The notes: a model not told the origin generated them from the letters alone. 33,218 bases of DNA from Phenylobacterium sp. (GCF_024508875.1 NZ_JANINU010000161.1:1-33218), one strand, 5' to 3'. Positions 14,833 through 21,353 are shown, counted from the first letter of the stretch. Made by a program: numbers and translations.

Positions 14833-15632
14833 TCCCGGCTCAGGACCGCGCCTATGTGGCCGCCGTCAGCCTGGAGCGCGCCGGCCTGCAGGTGGACCCG
14901 GAGAAGGCCTACCTGATCGACAGCCGCCTTGCGCCCCTGGCCCGCCGCGAATGCTTCAGTTCGGTGGAGGCGCTGATCGACGCGCTGCGCCACGGCGCCG
15001 ACGACCGGCTGGTTTGGGCGGCGGTGGAGGCCATGGCGCTGCCGGAGACCGAATTCTTCCGCGACCATCGCGTATTCGCCGAGCTCGTGGAGGAGGTGAT
15101 CCCCGTGCTGGCCGAGAGGCGCCAGGGTGAGCCCGTGCGGATCTGGAACGCGGCCTGCGGCACCGGCCAGGAGATCTATTCGCTGGCCATGCTGCTCGCC
15201 GACGCGCGCGGCGTCGGCAAGATGGAGCTGTTCGCGTCCGACCTTTCCGAACGCAGCCTGGAGAAAGCCCAGAGCGGCCGATACTCGCAGTTCGAGGTCC
15301 AGCGTGGTCTTCCGGCGCGCATGCTGGTGCGCCATTTCGAAAAGGACGGCGAGTGGTTCGCCCTGTCGCCACGTGTGCGCCAGATGGTGCGTTGGCGGCG
15401 TCTGAACCTGATGGACGAGCTGGACCGGATCGGCCAGTTCGACCTGATCCTCTGCCGCAACGTGCTCGGGCAGTTGGCGCCGGAGGCTGCTGGCCGGGTG
15501 CTGGAGCAGCTCGAAGCGGTCCTGGCCCCCGGTGGGGCGCTGCTGCTCGGGCCGAACGACCGGGCCGGAAAGGCGTTCGTTCGCGCCGCTCCGGACATGG
15601 CGCTGTACGCCGCGATGCCGACAGCCGCCTGA
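14829..15632 (+). CDS. CheR-type methyltransferase
   Basis: This 267-residue protein has a CheR-type N-terminal helical domain and a SAM-dependent methyltransferase domain: motif I WNAACGTGQEIYSLAMLL (about 104-121), LFASDLSERSLEKAQSGRY (ribose binding), and FDLILCRNVLGQL (about 208). CheR enzymes methylate glutamates of chemoreceptors; this copy lies away from chemoreceptor genes and is tied to the receiver at 14464 by an ATGA overlap, so it may modify another target. Motif I differs a little from canonical CheR, with GQEIYS in place of GEEPYS. A hairpin terminator follows 9 nt after the stop. Confidence 0.85.
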   Translation: MIPAQDRAYVAAVSLERAGLQVDPEKAYLIDSRLAPLARRECFSSVEALIDALRHGADDRLVWAAVEAMALPETEFFRDHRVFAELVEEVIPVLAERRQGEPVRIWNAACGTGQEIYSLAMLLADARGVGKMELFASDLSERSLEKAQSGRYSQFEVQRGLPARMLVRHFEKDGEWFALSPRVRQMVRWRRLNLMDELDRIGQFDLILCRNVLGQLAPEAAGRVLEQLEAVLAPGGALLLGPNDRAGKAFVRAAPDMALYAAMPTAA

Positions 15633-15641
15633 AACGCGAAA

Positions 15642-15666
15642 GGCCCCGGGCTTGCGCGCCGGGGCC
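15642..15666. terminator. Hairpin terminator between cheR-type gene and entericidin gene
   Basis: The stem GGCCCCGG (15642-15649) pairs with CCGGGGCC (15659-15666) across a 9-nt loop. On the minus strand it is followed by TTTCGCGTTT, and on the plus strand by a weaker CTCCTTGAATTTT, so it can serve both convergent transcripts. Confidence 0.7.
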
Positions 15667-15689
15667 CTCCTTGAATTTTGCGACTGGTC

Positions 15690-15827
15690 CTACCGCTTGG
15701 CGTCTTCGGCGGTGTTGGTCACCGCCTCGCCAGCGGACTTCACATCCTTGCCCGCACCCGAGACGGTGTTGCAGGCGGTGACGGCCAGGCTGGCGGCGGC
15801 GATGGCCAGCAGAACGAACTTGCGCAT
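15690..15827 (-). CDS. Entericidin-like small lipoprotein
   Basis: This is a 45-residue lipoprotein too short for many gene finders: MRKFVLLAIAAASLAVTAC, a signal peptide with lipobox AVTAC and lipidated Cys19. A mature part of 27 residues follows (NTVSGAGKDVKSAGEAV onward), matching the entericidin A/B family (CNTxxGxGKDxxxxGxA). GGGAG lies 8 nt before the ATG. Entericidins are small envelope lipoproteins induced by stress or stationary phase; EcnB is a bacteriolytic toxin in enterics, and the role in alphaproteobacteria is unclear. Its own EcfG-type promoter overlaps the 3' end of phyK (15863-15888), so it should be a member of the general stress regulon. Confidence 0.9.
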   Translation of the reverse strand: MRKFVLLAIAAASLAVTACNTVSGAGKDVKSAGEAVTNTAEDAKR

Positions 15828-15862
15828 GAGGTAACTCCCGGGGGTTTGAATCTCTGCGCGGC

Positions 15863-15888
15863 AACGCTTCAGGCGGCGGCCTGGTTCC
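15863..15888 (-). promoter_or_regulatory. EcfG promoter for entericidin-like gene
   Basis: On the minus strand GGAAC (15888-15884), 17 nt, CGTT (15866-15863) match the EcfG/SigT consensus exactly. The -35 element lies inside the last codons of phyK and the -10 lies just past its stop, about 35 nt before the ATG of the entericidin-like gene. Confidence 0.85.
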
Positions 15889-17587
15889 CCCGCGGGACGC
15901 CGGCCGGACGCTCGGCGGAAGGATTCGGGAAGATCAGCCGGGCCGTGACCCCTCCGGCCTCATTACGCGTGAGCTCCGCCCTGCCCCGGAGTTGCCGGGC
16001 GAAGGCGGTCATCAGCGTGCGGCCGACGCCGGCGGAGACAAGGGCGCTCTCGTCGGTCTCGCCATCGTCGCTGATCTCCAGCTCGGCCTCTTCCCCGCGG
16101 ACCACGAAGTTCAGCCGCAACACCCCGCCGCGCGCCGTGAACGCATGCTTCTGGGCGTTGGTGATGGCCTCGACAGCGAACAGCGCCAGCGGCGCGAGCC
16201 GGTCGGGATCGATGACCAGCGGGTCGACCTTCAGTTCCGTCCGGACGGTCAGGCCGTGCGAGAGTTCGCCGTTGATGAGCTGGGCGGTGAGTTCCTCGAG
16301 GAACGGCCGCAGGTCGACGCGCTTGAGATCGGGGCCCTGGTAGAGCGCCCGGTAGATGAGGGCCAGGGCGGTGATCCGCTGGCGCGTGTCGCTCATGGCC
16401 GAGCGGGCGGCGGGATCCACCAGCGCGCGTTGCTGCATGTTCAGCAGGCTGGAGATGACCTGCAGGTTGTTCTTCACCCGGTGATGGATCTCGCGCATCA
16501 GCGCGTCCTTCTGAGCCAGGCTGTCGCGCAGGGACGCGTCGCGGCCGACGATGGCGTCGGCCATATCCTCCAGCGTCTCGGCCAATTCGCGGATCTCCCC
16601 CGGCATTTGCTCGGCCTGCACGGGCCGCACGCTGAGGCGGCCGCGGGCGTAGAGGGCGGCGATGCGCTGCAGGTAGACGATCCACCGGACGACGACTCGC
16701 TCGGTGACCACGGACACCGCCACCAGGGCCGAGAGGAAGGTCAGCAGCGGGAAGACGATGCCGGTGAGCGGGTTCAGCCGGGCCCACGAGAGGATGCCCG
16801 GCGAGGCCGCCGACAGCACCACATAGACCTCGTCGCCGACAACCGGCGCGGCCGAATAGACCCTCCGGCGGCCCTTGCCGTCCGAGCCGTACCAGACGAG
16901 CGTGCCACGGGCCTCGACCTTGGCGCGCCAGTCGGCCGGCAGGGCCGGGAACGCGCCGGGATCGGTGGTCGTGATGTAGCGGCCGGTCTTCTCCACCAGT
17001 CCCACTTCGGCGCCCTTGGGCAGCGAAGGGTCGGAAAGCTGGGGCTGCAGGCTCGACAGCGCGATCACCGCAGCGAAGGCGCCGTCGAAGGTCCCGTCGA
17101 CCGTGCTGGCCCGGGCGGCGGTGAGCACCGCGGGTTCCTGGGCATAGGCCGAGCCGGGGTCGCGGGTGATCGAGATGGCTCGCCCCTCGGCGAGCTGCCG
17201 GAACCATGGCCGCTCGGCGCGCCCGAGGTCGGCCGGCACGCCGCCGGCCGCGCAGACCACCCGCCCCGACCGGTCGAACCGGATCAGGTTAAGGTAGCCG
17301 GGGATGCGCTCCGTCACCTGCTCCAGGCGCTTCTGGCACTGGAAGCCGACAGCGCCGGGCGCGAGCGTCTGCAGCAGGACGTCGGCGCTCTCCATCCGCG
17401 CGCGGGCGGTGGCTGCGCTTCGCTCGGCGGCGAAGCCGAGGTTCTGGCGCAGCTCCCGGCCTTCGCGCTGGAAGCCGATCGCGGACTGCAGAGCGCCGAG
17501 CACCAGCACCGGCAGCAGGCCGGCGGCCAGGGCCGCGATCAAGCGGACCCGGATCGTACTCAACGAACCGGTGGGCAAGCCTGGCAT
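15869..17587 (-). CDS. phyK: General stress sensor histidine kinase PhyK
   Basis: PhyK senses stress and phosphorylates PhyR, starting the general stress response. The 572-residue protein has a transmembrane helix at about 14-36, a periplasmic sensor region of some 230 residues (CHASE/dCache-like), a second helix at about 273-297, a HAMP-like linker, then a HisKA_2-type kinase: LMREIHHRVKNNLQVISSLLNMQ with phospho-accepting His369, and an ATPase domain with FAVEAITNAQKHAF and EISDDG. Two Cys residues in the sensor (C84, C112) could form a disulfide. It lies 13 nt after ecfG on the same strand. The identification rests on domain order plus location; HisKA_2 kinases alone are many. Confidence 0.9.
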   Translation of the reverse strand: MPGLPTGSLSTIRVRLIAALAAGLLPVLVLGALQSAIGFQREGRELRQNLGFAAERSAATARARMESADVLLQTLAPGAVGFQCQKRLEQVTERIPGYLNLIRFDRSGRVVCAAGGVPADLGRAERPWFRQLAEGRAISITRDPGSAYAQEPAVLTAARASTVDGTFDGAFAAVIALSSLQPQLSDPSLPKGAEVGLVEKTGRYITTTDPGAFPALPADWRAKVEARGTLVWYGSDGKGRRRVYSAAPVVGDEVYVVLSAASPGILSWARLNPLTGIVFPLLTFLSALVAVSVVTERVVVRWIVYLQRIAALYARGRLSVRPVQAEQMPGEIRELAETLEDMADAIVGRDASLRDSLAQKDALMREIHHRVKNNLQVISSLLNMQQRALVDPAARSAMSDTRQRITALALIYRALYQGPDLKRVDLRPFLEELTAQLINGELSHGLTVRTELKVDPLVIDPDRLAPLALFAVEAITNAQKHAFTARGGVLRLNFVVRGEEAELEISDDGETDESALVSAGVGRTLMTAFARQLRGRAELTRNEAGGVTARLIFPNPSAERPAGVPRGNQAAA

Positions 17588-17600
17588 CGGGGACCGCGTC

Positions 17601-18209
17601 CTATCGGGCGGTGCTTAGACGCTCCGCATCGGCGAGGATAGAACGCATCGCGTCCCCCGCGGCGGCGCCGTCCCGTTCGTAGGCGCCTTCCTCGAGGATG
17701 GCATGGAGCGCCCGCCGCGCACGGCTCACACGGCTCTTCACCGTGCCGACCGCGCAGCCGCAGATCTCGGCCGCCTCCTCGTAGGCGAAGCCCCCGGCGC
17801 CCACCAGGATCAGCGCTTCGCGCTGTTCGGCCGGCAGCATGGCCATGCCCTGGCGAAGCTCGTCCAGCGCCACCGGGGCCTCAGGATCGTCTACGGCCAC
17901 CAGAGTGCGTTCCGCCGCCTCCTGGTCGAGCTGGCTCTGCCGCCACGACCGTCGCTTCTCGGAATAGAACTGGTTGCGCAGGATCATGAAGGTCCAGGCC
18001 TTCATGTTCGTACCCATCTGGAAGCTGGCGCGCGCGTCCCAGGCCTTCATCATGGCGTCCTGCGCCAGGTCGTCGGCGGCGGTGGGGTCGCCGCACAGCG
18101 TGCGGGCAAAGGCGCGCAGGTGCGGGATAAGCTGCACCAGCTCGCGCTTGAAGGCGGCGTCGTCCGCGGCCGTACGGGGCGGGCGAACCTTTTCCACTGC
18201 GCCTTCCAT
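17601..18209 (-). CDS. sigT: ECF sigma factor EcfG (SigT), general stress sigma
   Basis: EcfG directs RNA polymerase to general-stress promoters of GGAAC-N16/17-CGTT type. The 202-residue protein has sigma region 2 (about 24-90: LIPHLRAFARTLCGDPTAADDLAQDAMMKAW and WTFMILRNQFYSEKRR) and region 4 (about 115-175: MLPAEQREALILVGAGGFAYEEAAEICGCAVGTVKSRVSRARRAL), with the long tail seen in EcfG members. Its ATG shares one base with the nepR stop (TGATG), giving coupled synthesis of sigma and anti-sigma factor. The shared nepR promoter at 18456-18481 is itself of EcfG type, implying positive autoregulation. Confidence 0.96.
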   Translation of the reverse strand: MEGAVEKVRPPRTAADDAAFKRELVQLIPHLRAFARTLCGDPTAADDLAQDAMMKAWDARASFQMGTNMKAWTFMILRNQFYSEKRRSWRQSQLDQEAAERTLVAVDDPEAPVALDELRQGMAMLPAEQREALILVGAGGFAYEEAAEICGCAVGTVKSRVSRARRALHAILEEGAYERDGAAAGDAMRSILADAERLSTAR

Positions 18210-18397
18210 CAGGCCTTCTCCGAGCCGCGCTCGTCGGCGCGGCGCAGGATTTCGAGGAATTCCTCGGGAACTTCCTCGTTGACCACCTCGTCGAACATCT
18301 GACGCAGGCGCACGCCAATCGCCTGCTGGCGCAGGCGGGCTTCATCAAGAGCTGCGGAGGCCTTGCGGCGCTCCGCTGTAGGACGTTGTTCGATCAT
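18209..18397 (-). CDS. nepR: Anti-sigma factor NepR
   Basis: NepR holds EcfG inactive until phosphorylated PhyR takes NepR away. The chosen start (ATG ending at 18397) gives 62 residues, MIEQRPTAERRKASAALD onward, the normal NepR size; the conserved core is RLRQMFDEVVNEEVPEEFLEIL, the two helices that contact sigma or PhyR. The frame stays open much further upstream, but that part crosses the EcfG promoter and the phyR promoter, so it is not coding. A GGAG lies 10 nt before the ATG. The stop overlaps the ecfG start by one base. Confidence 0.93.
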   Translation of the reverse strand: MIEQRPTAERRKASAALDEARLRQQAIGVRLRQMFDEVVNEEVPEEFLEILRRADERGSEKA

Positions 18398-18455
18398 CTC
18401 GTCGGCGCTCCGCTCGCGCGGAGTCCGCCCCCTCTCGTGTTCCTTGCGACTGCTC

Positions 18456-18481
18456 AACGCCCTTGTCCGAATTCGGGTTCC
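18456..18481 (-). promoter_or_regulatory. EcfG promoter for nepR-ecfG
   Basis: Minus-strand GGAAC (18481-18477), 17 nt, CGTT (18459-18456): an exact match to the general stress promoter, about 60 nt before the nepR ATG. The spacer contains CCGAATTCGG, the core of the 20-bp palindrome found at 3368-3387. Confidence 0.9.
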
Positions 18482-18521
18482 CGTCCGTTGAGGAACAAGA
18501 TGCGGAAAACCGGCCGACAAT

Positions 18522-18546
18522 GGAACCGGTTCCCAGCGATGACGTT
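18522..18546 (+). promoter_or_regulatory. EcfG promoter for phyR
   Basis: Plus-strand GGAAC (18522-18526), 16 nt, CGTT (18543-18546), an exact match, about 80 nt before the phyR start. Its -35 is part of the 12-bp palindrome GGAACCGGTTCC, which also presents a GGAAC on the other strand (with GGTT, not CGTT, 17 nt on). Confidence 0.9.
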
Positions 18547-18628
18547 TCCGAGCATCATGGGGTTCGGTCGGGGCGTGACCTCGCACCGGGCTGCCGTGTT
18601 CGAACTGCAATACGGGAGGGGTGAACCC

Positions 18629-19429
18629 TTGAGTCTTCTAGCCCGACTGGCGCCGCACCTGCCGTACGTGCGCCGTTACGCGCGCGCGCTGACTGGTGAC
18701 CAGACCACCGGCGACCACTACGTGCGCGTGGCCCTCGAGGCCCTTGCGGCCGGCGAACGTACTCTTGAAGACAGCATGACGCCGCGCGTGGCGCTCTATC
18801 ACGTCTTCCACGCCATCTGGTGCACCTCGGGCGCGCAGCTCGAAGGCCCGACCGATGACGATCCCGGCGTCGACGACGCCACCCGCCGCCTCATGCGCAT
18901 CGCGCCGCGTTCGCGGCAGGCGTTCCTGCTCACCGCGCTCGAAGGCTTCACGCCGACGGAAGCCGCCCAGATCCTGGGCGCGGACTTCCCCGAGGTGGAA
19001 CGGCTGATCGCCGAGGCCCAGGCCGAGATCGACGCCGAACTGGCCACCGACGTGCTCATTATCGAGGACGAGCCGGTGATCGCCGCCGACATCGAGGCGC
19101 TGGTCACCGAGCTGGGCCACACCGTCGTGGACATCGCGGCCACCCGCACCGAGGCGGTGGACGCCGTCGCGCGCAAGACCCCTGGTCTCGTGCTGGCTGA
19201 CATCCAGCTCGCCGACGGCAGTTCGGGCATCGACGCGGTCAAGGACATCCTGCAGCGCTATGACGTGCCGGTGATCTTCATCACCGCCTTCCCGGAGCGT
19301 CTGCTGACCGGGGAGCGGCCCGAACCGACCTTCCTGATCACCAAGCCGTTCCAGCCGGAGACGGTGAAGGCCGCCATCGGCCAGGCCCTGTTCTTCCACC
19401 CGCGGCGGCAGAACAAGCAGGCCGCCTGA
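18629..19429 (+). CDS. phyR: Anti-anti-sigma response regulator PhyR
   Basis: PhyR, when phosphorylated, binds NepR and frees EcfG. The protein has 266 residues, the canonical length. Residues 1-135 form the sigma-like domain (LLARLAPHLPYVRRYARALTG, then RSRQAFLLTALEGFTPTEAAQILG), and residues 141-258 form the receiver with Glu146-Asp147, phospho-acceptor Asp191 (LADIQLADGSSG), Thr219 and Lys239, including VIFITAFPERLL. The start is TTG 18629 with GGGAGGGG 8-9 nt upstream; the longer in-frame extension runs across the EcfG promoter and is rejected. It is transcribed divergently from nepR-ecfG, and a strong terminator follows. Confidence 0.96.
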   Translation: MSLLARLAPHLPYVRRYARALTGDQTTGDHYVRVALEALAAGERTLEDSMTPRVALYHVFHAIWCTSGAQLEGPTDDDPGVDDATRRLMRIAPRSRQAFLLTALEGFTPTEAAQILGADFPEVERLIAEAQAEIDAELATDVLIIEDEPVIAADIEALVTELGHTVVDIAATRTEAVDAVARKTPGLVLADIQLADGSSGIDAVKDILQRYDVPVIFITAFPERLLTGERPEPTFLITKPFQPETVKAAIGQALFFHPRRQNKQAA

Positions 19430-19447
19430 GGTCGCTTCCATCCAATG

Positions 19448-19479
19448 AGAAGGGCGCCGCTGTGAAGCGGCGCCCTTCT
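19448..19479. terminator. 14-bp stem terminator after phyR
   Basis: AGAAGGGCGCCGCT (19448-19461) pairs perfectly with 19466-19479 across the tetraloop GTGA, followed by TGTTTGG. It lies between convergent genes (phyR and the gene at 19497-19745) and can act both ways. Confidence 0.85.
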
Positions 19480-19496
19480 TGTTTGGGCCGTCCCCG

Positions 19497-19745
19497 TTAG
19501 CGTGACTGAGGGTTGGGTGGCGGCGGCTCGGGCGCGCCGTAGCCGCGGCCGTCGACGCTTTCCTGAGCTGAACCGGGCGGGCCTTCGTCGGCGGACTTCC
19601 AGGTCCAGGCGGCGAACATGCCGAGCGCGGCGAGCAACGTGCCGAACACCAGCACCCAGAACACCTGCCGGCCCCACCGCCCCTGTCGGGCGCGGGTTGC
19701 GTTCATCGCGGGGCGACCCTCGGTGTCGCGGGAGGAAAACGACAT
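19497..19745 (-). CDS. Small single-pass membrane protein, stress operon
   Basis: This is an 82-residue protein with AAGGAG 8 nt before its ATG (ending at 19745). A polar, basic N-terminus (MSFSSRDTEGRP onward) leads into one transmembrane helix at about residues 28-48 (VFWVLVFGTLLAALGMFAAW), followed by a Gly/Pro-rich tail ending EPPPPNPQSR. Positive charges before the helix predict an N-in orientation with the tail in the periplasm. It lies 12 nt after the gene at 19758-19961 and shares its EcfG promoter. The family is not recognised. Confidence 0.7.
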   Translation of the reverse strand: MSFSSRDTEGRPAMNATRARQGRWGRQVFWVLVFGTLLAALGMFAAWTWKSADEGPPGSAQESVDGRGYGAPEPPPPNPQSR

Positions 19746-19757
19746 GGATCGGACTCC

Positions 19758-19961
19758 TTACTCGGAAGGGAAATAGCTGAACGGGCCCATCGGGCCGTCG
19801 TCCCCGGGGCTCGCGGATGAGAGATAGCCGAAGGCGGCGCCCGCGCCGGCGAGGCAGGCCAGGGCGGCCGCGACAGCGAGACGGCGGCGCTGGGCGACCG
19901 CGCGAGCGCTAGGGCTGCGCGCCAACTTGAAGCCGGTGGTGGCGACGAGGGAACTGCGCAT
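19758..19961 (-). CDS. Small membrane protein driven by EcfG promoter
   Basis: This is a 67-residue protein starting at the ATG ending at 19961, with AGGAAAGGG upstream. The basic N-terminal third (FKLARSPSARAVAQRRR) precedes a single hydrophobic helix (LAVAAALACLAGAGAAFGYL, about 28-47); the tail is acidic and Pro/Gly-rich and ends FSYFPSE. An exact EcfG promoter lies 29 nt upstream (19990-20015). It forms a two-gene unit with the next small membrane protein. A longer upstream frame is open but covers the promoter and lacks a ribosome-binding site. Function unknown; likely envelope-related general-stress protein. Confidence 0.7.
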   Translation of the reverse strand: MRSSLVATTGFKLARSPSARAVAQRRRLAVAAALACLAGAGAAFGYLSSASPGDDGPMGPFSYFPSE

Positions 19962-19989
19962 GGGAGCCCTTTCCTGGCGGCGAGGGACT

Positions 19990-20015
19990 AACGCGCACGG
20001 CCAAGACGACGTTCC
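19990..20015 (-). promoter_or_regulatory. EcfG promoter for small membrane-protein pair
   Basis: Minus-strand GGAAC (20015-20011), 17 nt, CGTT (19993-19990), an exact match to the general stress consensus, 28 nt upstream of the ATG at 19961. Confidence 0.85.
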
Positions 20016-20061
20016 GGCGCGGCGGTTTCGCGTGCGAAGCGAAAAAATATCGCGAGGGCCC

Positions 20062-20086
20062 GGAACGGTTCGGGAAGAGAGGTGTT
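20062..20086 (+). promoter_or_regulatory. EcfG-like promoter for the sRNA
   Basis: Plus-strand GGAAC (20062-20066), 16 nt, TGTT (20083-20086). The only departure from consensus is T for C at the first -10 base. No protein start follows; the structured RNA candidate at 20091 does. Confidence 0.65.
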
Positions 20087-20090
20087 CTTC

Positions 20091-20213
20091 AAAGTGCGGA
20101 GGCGGCGACGCCCCCCCCGACTTGAGGCTGGCGAGCATGCCAGTCTGCCGTCTCCGCACCCCTTTTCTCGATGATGCACACCTGGGCGGACCTCACGGTC
20201 CGCCCTTCTCTTT
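20091..20213 (+). ncRNA. gsrN: Structured stress sRNA candidate, GsrN-like
   Basis: This is about 120 nt with no plausible protein. Four elements are visible. A 12-bp stem (20094-20105 with 20148-20159, one G-U pair) closes the 5' domain. Inside it is a single-stranded stretch with eight consecutive C residues (20111-20118). An inner hairpin pairs 20125-20132 with 20139-20146 around a GAGCAT loop. A GC-rich terminator hairpin with T-run ends it at 20213. An EcfG-like promoter lies 5 nt upstream. GsrN of Caulobacter crescentus, from memory, is a roughly 100-nt SigT-dependent sRNA with a C-rich 5' loop acting on katG mRNA, often encoded near the ecfG genes. Structure, promoter and place agree, but I cannot compare sequences here. 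The exact 5' end is estimated. Confidence 0.65.
20184..20213 (+). terminator. Intrinsic terminator of the sRNA
   Basis: GGGCGGACC (20184-20192) pairs perfectly with GGTCCGCCC (20197-20205) over a TCAC loop, followed by TTCTCTTT. The T-run on the plus strand sets the direction. Confidence 0.85.
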
Positions 20214-20292
20214 GCGCGCGCCCCGGCCGCGCGATCGGGCGTCAGCAAAGCAGGTCGGCGCTTCGACTGATCTGATCCGACGGGGATGGGTT

Positions 20293-20736
20293 CTAGGGCC
20301 GGGAGAGCTTCAGGGTGACGTCCGCGCGCCGGCGGACCGGCGCGACCTTGCCGTCCGACGTTACCGACCCCGCCTGTCCAACGGCCGTCAGGTCGAATTC
20401 GGCGGGCGGCAGGCCGGCCTTCATTAAAGCGTTCGTCACCGCGGCGGCGCGCGCTTTGGACAGTTCCAAGTTGGCGGCGGGATCCCCCGCGGCGTCCGCC
20501 AACCCGACCACCCGCACGCCTTCCACCTTGCAGCGCCTGGCCTGGTTCGCCTGCATCGCTATGACGCGTCGGCCTTCGGGCGTGATCTGCGCAGCGTCGG
20601 GCTCGAAATAGACCGGGATTGTCACGTCCTGGCACGTTGGCGGCGCACGGACCACGCGGTCGCGCGCCGCCTTCATGGTCGTACACGCCGAAAGCCCCGT
20701 CGCGGCCACGAGGCCGATCACGATTGCCGTCTTCAT
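20293..20736 (-). CDS. OmpA-family lipoprotein
   Basis: This 147-residue protein has a lipoprotein signal (MKTAIVIGLVAATGLSAC, lipidated Cys18) and an OmpA-like peptidoglycan-binding domain: IPVYFEPDAAQITPEGRRVIAMQAN, VRVVGLADAAGDPAANLELSKARAAAVTNALMKAGLP. The domain holds the envelope to the cell wall. GGGAGGG lies 8 nt before the ATG. The C-terminus (RRRADVTLKLSRP) fits the last OmpA-domain strand. No EcfG promoter was found directly upstream; the glycine-zipper gene upstream on the same strand ends in its own terminator. It lies just beyond the sRNA terminator and converges with the sRNA. Confidence 0.85.
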   Translation of the reverse strand: MKTAIVIGLVAATGLSACTTMKAARDRVVRAPPTCQDVTIPVYFEPDAAQITPEGRRVIAMQANQARRCKVEGVRVVGLADAAGDPAANLELSKARAAAVTNALMKAGLPPAEFDLTAVGQAGSVTSDGKVAPVRRRADVTLKLSRP

Positions 20737-20762
20737 CTCCAGCCCTCCCTGTTGTCAGAACG

Positions 20763-20793
20763 AGAAAAGGGCGGCCGGAGGCCCGACCGCCCT
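20763..20793 (-). terminator. Terminator after glycine-zipper lipoprotein gene
   Basis: AGGGCGG (20768-20774) pairs with CCGCCCT (20787-20793); on the minus strand the hairpin is followed by TTTTCTCGTT, so it ends the transcript from 21163 downwards. Confidence 0.7.
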
Positions 20794-20821
20794 GTGTTCT
20801 AGTCCGGTTGCGGCCGACGCA

Positions 20822-21163
20822 TCAGCGCGGCGTGCCGTTCTCCCAGTAGTACCGGCCGGTGCCTGGATCGTAGTAGTAATAGCGGCCGGCGCGCTCGTCA
20901 TAGTACTGGCGACGGTTCGGCGTGTCCTTGCCGCAACCGCCTTCGTCGCGGCAACCCTTGACGGCGCCGACGGTGCCGCCGACAGCCGCGCCGACGGCCG
21001 CGCCGGTTCCAACGCCGACATCGCCCGAGATCGCGCCGATCGCCGCGCCGCCAAGCGCGCCGAGCGCCGCACCGCCCAGGGCGCTGCGTTCCGTATGGCC
21101 GGTGCTGGTGCAGGCGCTGACCAGGATGCCGGCGCCGGCGATAGCGATAAGAGGCTTCAACAT
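20822..21163 (-). CDS. Glycine-zipper (YMGG-type) lipoprotein
   Basis: This 113-residue lipoprotein has the signal MLKPLIAIAGAGILVSAC (Cys18) and a glycine-zipper segment (ALGGAALGALGGAAIGAISG and GVGTGAAVGAAVGGTVGAVKG), which typically inserts in or lines the outer membrane. A C-terminal Tyr-rich part follows (QYYDERAGRYYYYDPGTG), like the YXWXXG-type wall- or surface-associated tails. Two Cys residues flank EGG in the linker. AAAGGAGAG precedes the ATG. An exact EcfG promoter at 21269-21293 drives it with a leader of about 95 nt. Glycine-zipper lipoproteins are common members of alphaproteobacterial stress regulons. Confidence 0.85.
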   Translation of the reverse strand: MLKPLIAIAGAGILVSACTSTGHTERSALGGAALGALGGAAIGAISGDVGVGTGAAVGAAVGGTVGAVKGCRDEGGCGKDTPNRRQYYDERAGRYYYYDPGTGRYYWENGTPR

Positions 21164-21268
21164 TCGAATGGCTCTCCTTTGGGGTGTCCCCGGAGCCCGC
21201 CCGAAGCCGGCGCCGGATCACTCTGGAGCGCCTCCGGACCCTTGGGCAGGGACGCGCTCTGGCCGGAA

Positions 21269-21293
21269 AACGCGTCGCCACCTTCGCAGTTCC
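21269..21293 (-). promoter_or_regulatory. EcfG promoter for glycine-zipper gene
   Basis: Minus-strand GGAAC (21293-21289), 16 nt, CGTT (21272-21269), an exact match. It lies back to back with the plus-strand promoter at 21298, only 4 nt apart (GTTCC-GCCC-GGAAC). Confidence 0.85.
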
Positions 21294-21297
21294 GCCC

Positions 21298-21322
21298 GGA
21301 ACCAAGGCTCTCGGGCGCCGTT
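21298..21322 (+). promoter_or_regulatory. EcfG promoter for gene at 21354
   Basis: Plus-strand GGAAC (21298-21302), 16 nt, CGTT (21319-21322), an exact match 31 nt before the GTG start. It should also serve the lipid-kinase-like gene and the phosphoesterase gene downstream, which follow closely. Confidence 0.85.
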
Positions 21323-21353
21323 GCAGCCGGGGAACACTTTCGGAGACGTAGCC

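Noticed and set aside
15992..17641. Long open frame on the plus strand opposite phyK
   Set aside because: It mirrors phyK codon usage, is rich in Gly, Asp, His and Gln without domain pattern, and has no ribosome-binding site.
18398..18610. N-terminal extension of NepR by about 70 residues
   Set aside because: It would cover the nepR and phyR promoters; the short form matches the normal NepR size.
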